The notes under the pieces are model-generated. The model was given only the letters and a program-made list of their open reading frames with translations. It made no database searches and was not told where the DNA came from. DNA of 6,643 nt from DHVE2 group archaeon. GTDB lineage: Archaea; Thermoplasmatota; Thermoplasmata; Thermoplasmatales; Aciduliprofundaceae. This document shows positions 5,242-6,643 of this stretch, one piece after another (the first letter of the stretch is position 1; each line of letters starts with the position of its first letter). The DNA is taken from assembly GCA_026986135.1 (NCBI GenBank), contig JALSPD010000171.1, positions 1-6,643 of the forward strand, given 5' to 3'. A program made the position numbers and the translations under genes.

Positions 5242-5304
5242 TTACCTTCTCTTTCTGTATTCTTCCGCCTTGCTCTTGGCTATGAGGAACATTATCTCTA
5301 TCAT
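5242..5304 (-). CDS. Candidate 20-aa microprotein
   Basis: The reading frame is short, MIEIMFLIAKSKAEEYRKRR, and ends with TAA at 5244-5242. It is supported by its signals, not its length. GGAGGTGAT (5318-5310 on the minus strand) is a near-complete match to the 16S rRNA 3' tail, placed five bases before the ATG. TTTAAATA at 5351-5358 is a candidate TATA box upstream, giving a leader of about 25 bases. The peptide has a hydrophobic start (I2 to A9) and a strongly basic end (K10 to R20), so it could associate with a membrane or with nucleic acid. I recognise no family. The frame lies wholly in the gap after nth and is divergent from the AsnC-type regulator gene. A regulatory leader peptide or a chance frame are the alternatives; the Shine-Dalgarno strength argues against chance. 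Confidence 0.55.
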   Translation of the reverse strand: MIEIMFLIAKSKAEEYRKRR

Positions 5305-5309
5305 TTTGC

Positions 5310-5322
5310 ATCACCTCCGGTG
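5310..5322 (-). promoter_or_regulatory. Strong Shine-Dalgarno site, possibly in a small hairpin
   Basis: The minus strand reads CACCGGAGGTGAT. GGAGGTGAT matches the archaeal anti-Shine-Dalgarno tail, five bases before the ATG at 5304. CACC can pair with GGTG around a three-base loop, which would partly hide the site; such a short hairpin may not be stable. Confidence 0.65.
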
Positions 5323-5350
5323 CTTTCTGTTTTCTAATATCTAAACCAAC

Positions 5351-5360
5351 TATTTAAACT
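5351..5360 (-). promoter_or_regulatory. Candidate promoter of the microprotein
   Basis: AGTTTAAATA on the minus strand is a plausible TATA box. It would start transcription near 5329, leaving a leader of about 25 bases that holds the Shine-Dalgarno site. The upstream BRE position (AAACAAT) is weak. Confidence 0.45.
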
Positions 5361-5368
5361 ATTGTTTG

Positions 5369-5386
5369 CATTTTGGAAAGAAAATG
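5369..5386. repeat. Inverted repeat between divergent promoters
   Basis: CATTTT (5369-5374) and AAAATG (5381-5386) form an inverted repeat with a six-base spacer, and TGTTTGC occurs on both sides (5363-5369 and 5390-5396). It lies between the microprotein promoter and the AsnC-type regulator promoter, so it may be an operator; the arms are short and A/T-rich. Confidence 0.35.
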
Positions 5387-5435
5387 GAATGTTTGCCCGT
5401 GAATTGGCACATTATCACATTTAAAGTTATGAAAT

Positions 5436-5448
5436 AGGAAAAAATAAG
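5436..5448 (+). promoter_or_regulatory. Promoter of the double AsnC-type regulator gene
   Basis: AGGAA (5436-5440) followed by AAAATAAG (5441-5448) resembles a BRE plus TATA box, centred about 27 bases before the ATG at 5472. The predicted message is leaderless, and no Shine-Dalgarno sequence precedes the ATG. Confidence 0.55.
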
Positions 5449-5471
5449 TAGCGGGATTCCTTAACCCATTT

Positions 5472-6347
5472 ATGGACAAACTGGATGTTAAGATTCTAAG
5501 ATTGCTATGGGAAGATGGAAGAATGCCCATATACAGGATTGCGGAGAAACTGAACATCTCGGGGGCTGCAGTTGATAAGAGAATAAAGGGGATGCAGAGG
5601 CGCGGAGAGCTTCTTGGATTCACCATACTGCTAAACTCCGACTACATACTCAACAGCGCTGTGGTGGCGATTAAGACCCGCAAAAAGAGGAGGGAGGTGT
5701 TTGAAAAGATCGGTATGATTAACGGCGTGATGCACTTCATCGGCTGCCTTGGAGGAAGATATTACGGAGAATTCTGGTTTGAAGACGAATTTGAGCTGGA
5801 GGATAAAACAATGCTTTTCAAGGAGGTTCTGGGGGCATATTCAGTGGAGATTTACAGACACAGGAAAATAGGGAATTATAACCTTGAGGATAAGGACTGG
5901 AAGATTCTTCTAGCAATGAAGGATAACGCAAGAATACCCTTCTCAAAGCTCTCAGATATTGTTGGTATGAGTTCAAAGACAATATCAAGGAGGTGGGAGC
6001 GGCTAACACAGGATGATGTGGTTAAGGCATACCCCATAATAAACAGGCCGTTTACCAAGGACATTTTCTGGTTCTCACTATTTGTGGAGGTAGATTCCCT
6101 TGAGCTTGAGATGAAAATAAAGAAGATGGATAACTTGTGGAGGACTTCAATTTTCTCCTCTCCAAAGATGGTCTACGGTGTGTTTTACGCGGAGGCGGTG
6201 AGAGAAATTGATGAAACCATGGAGAGGATAATAGGGATGAAAGGCGTGAGAAGAGTGCATTATGAAATCATAGTGGAGGAAAAATTCTTCCCGAACTACT
6301 TAGAATATGTGTCTCAAAAGTTGGGTTTCAAAAATAAAAAGATTTAA
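5472..6347 (+). CDS. Lrp/AsnC-family regulator with two tandem HTH units
   Basis: The 291-residue protein looks like two fused Lrp/AsnC-like units. The first helix-turn-helix (about 3-47) includes DKLDVKILRLLWEDGRMPIY and recognition helix SGAAVDKRIKGMQRRGEL. A ligand-domain-like alpha/beta stretch follows (48-132). The second HTH (137-186) begins LEDKDWKILLAMKDNARIPF and has recognition helix SSKTISRRWERLTQDDVV, followed by a second alpha/beta stretch (190-275). Ordinary Lrp proteins are about 150 residues with one HTH, so this length fits an internal duplication, a layout I believe is common in Thermoplasmata-like archaea. Siroheme decarboxylases (AhbA/AhbB) also use AsnC-like folds, but no heme-pathway neighbour supports that reading. 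The gene is divergent from the microprotein candidate, across a short inverted repeat. Its stop overlaps the stop of the convergent membrane-protein gene by four bases. Transcription regulation is likely; the ligand and targets are unknown. Confidence 0.82.
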   Translation: MDKLDVKILRLLWEDGRMPIYRIAEKLNISGAAVDKRIKGMQRRGELLGFTILLNSDYILNSAVVAIKTRKKRREVFEKIGMINGVMHFIGCLGGRYYGEFWFEDEFELEDKTMLFKEVLGAYSVEIYRHRKIGNYNLEDKDWKILLAMKDNARIPFSKLSDIVGMSSKTISRRWERLTQDDVVKAYPIINRPFTKDIFWFSLFVEVDSLELEMKIKKMDNLWRTSIFSSPKMVYGVFYAEAVREIDETMERIIGMKGVRRVHYEIIVEEKFFPNYLEYVSQKLGFKNKKI

Positions 6348-6643
6348 TTTGGAGGCAGTGGTAGTGGATTGTCACCGCTTAAAGGGGGCCTAATCAATAC
6401 CCATATGATCAACCCCAGCAACCCAAGGAATAGAACCACGAGAACCCACAGCACTCCACTTTTTCCCCGTCGCTTTGCATCCCGATACACCCAAACAAGA
6501 ACGAAGATCCACAAAAGAAAAACCAGCGCGAAAACTATGCAGCATGTGCCAGTTAAAGCATAGCCAAAGAAATCCCAGGGGTTTGTGCTAACATCCTTCC
6601 CGTATTTAAGGGAGTAGGTGAATGTGACATTCTCACCATATGC
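6344..6643 (-). CDS. C-terminal part of an integral membrane protein (N-terminus beyond window)
   Basis: A minus-strand frame enters at the right edge and ends with TAA at 6346-6344, giving 99 visible residues. Residues 1-22 are polar with beta character (ENVTFTYSLKYG), as in an extracytoplasmic domain, and include an N-V-T sequon. Two membrane helices follow, at about 27-53 and 64-84, joined by the basic turn YRDAKRRGKSG (53-63), which would be cytoplasmic by the positive-inside rule. The tail after R85 is proline-rich and short. The pattern W-V-Y-R-D-A-K-R-R-G then W-V-L-V-V-L-F-L-G-L-L-G resembles C-terminal helix pairs in small archaeal membrane proteins and PLDc_N-like segments, but no family can be assigned with confidence. 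It is convergent with the AsnC-type regulator, and the stop codons overlap. Confidence 0.78.
   Translation of the reverse strand, partial: AYGENVTFTYSLKYGKDVSTNPWDFFGYALTGTCCIVFALVFLLWIFVLVWVYRDAKRRGKSGVLWVLVVLFLGLLGLIIWVLIRPPLSGDNPLPLPPN

Noticed and set aside
5233..5244. TAATC/GATTA palindrome at the end of the microprotein frame as a terminator
   Set aside because: The arms are five bases with a two-base gap, too tight for an RNA hairpin, and archaeal termination does not depend on hairpins.
4922..5314. Long minus-strand frame overlapping nth, using the same Shine-Dalgarno region as the microprotein
   Set aside because: Its start codons overlap or touch the Shine-Dalgarno site, and the rest is antisense to the well-supported nth coding region.
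6369..6563. Plus-strand 64-codon open frame near the right end
   Set aside because: It is opposite the membrane-protein gene, whose clear two-helix pattern and flush stop codon mark it as the coding strand.
1..6643. CRISPR array, insertion sequence or toxin-antitoxin pair
   Set aside because: No regularly spaced repeats, transposase signatures or paired small toxin-like genes are visible on either strand.

Overview
This window is a compact stretch of archaeal chromosome. Start codons lie about 24-27 bases downstream of TATA boxes, so most messages look leaderless. The window also holds an archaeal-type tRNA-Gln with an A1-U72 pair, AsnC/Lrp and ArsR-like winged-helix regulators and an archaeal-style endonuclease III. 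The gene set and the small DUF6015-like protein suggest a euryarchaeon near Thermoplasmata, possibly Aciduliprofundum-like. That placement is inferred from family recognition and was not tested by a search. No mobile element, CRISPR array or phage gene is visible, and no stretch over 300 bases lacks a gene.

Layout. Positions 1-1414 (minus) hold most of a large secreted or surface protein with a lamin-tail domain and a later Ig-like region; its C-terminus lies beyond the left edge. It is divergent from an ArsR-like winged-helix regulator (1511-2059, plus), and the space between them carries repeated TCGG half-sites. A minus-strand cluster follows: a three-helix DUF2721-type membrane protein (2747-3178), then a probable two-gene unit with its own promoter. 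That unit encodes a small GYD-like ferredoxin-fold protein (2470-2706) and a YjbQ/UPF0047 protein (2041-2460).

The DUF2721 gene is divergent from a TrmJ-type tRNA 2'-O-methyltransferase (3252-3953, plus), and tRNA-Gln(UUG) follows at 3983-4055. A DUF6015-like small winged-helix protein (4056-4415, minus) ends exactly at the tRNA 3' end. Endonuclease III (nth, 4588-5223, plus) is next. Then comes a previously easy-to-miss 20-codon minus-strand reading frame (5242-5304) with a near-perfect Shine-Dalgarno sequence, divergent from a two-repeat Lrp/AsnC-family regulator (5472-6347, plus). The right edge (6344-6643, minus) holds the C-terminal end of a membrane protein.

Functionally, this is mostly core and regulatory chromosome: tRNA modification beside a tRNA, base-excision repair, and two regulators each placed divergently from a candidate target. 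I do not see a clear new multi-gene system. The most promising undescribed items are the 20-aa microprotein candidate, the repeated-site operator between the regulator and the lamin-tail surface protein, and the GYD-YjbQ pair.
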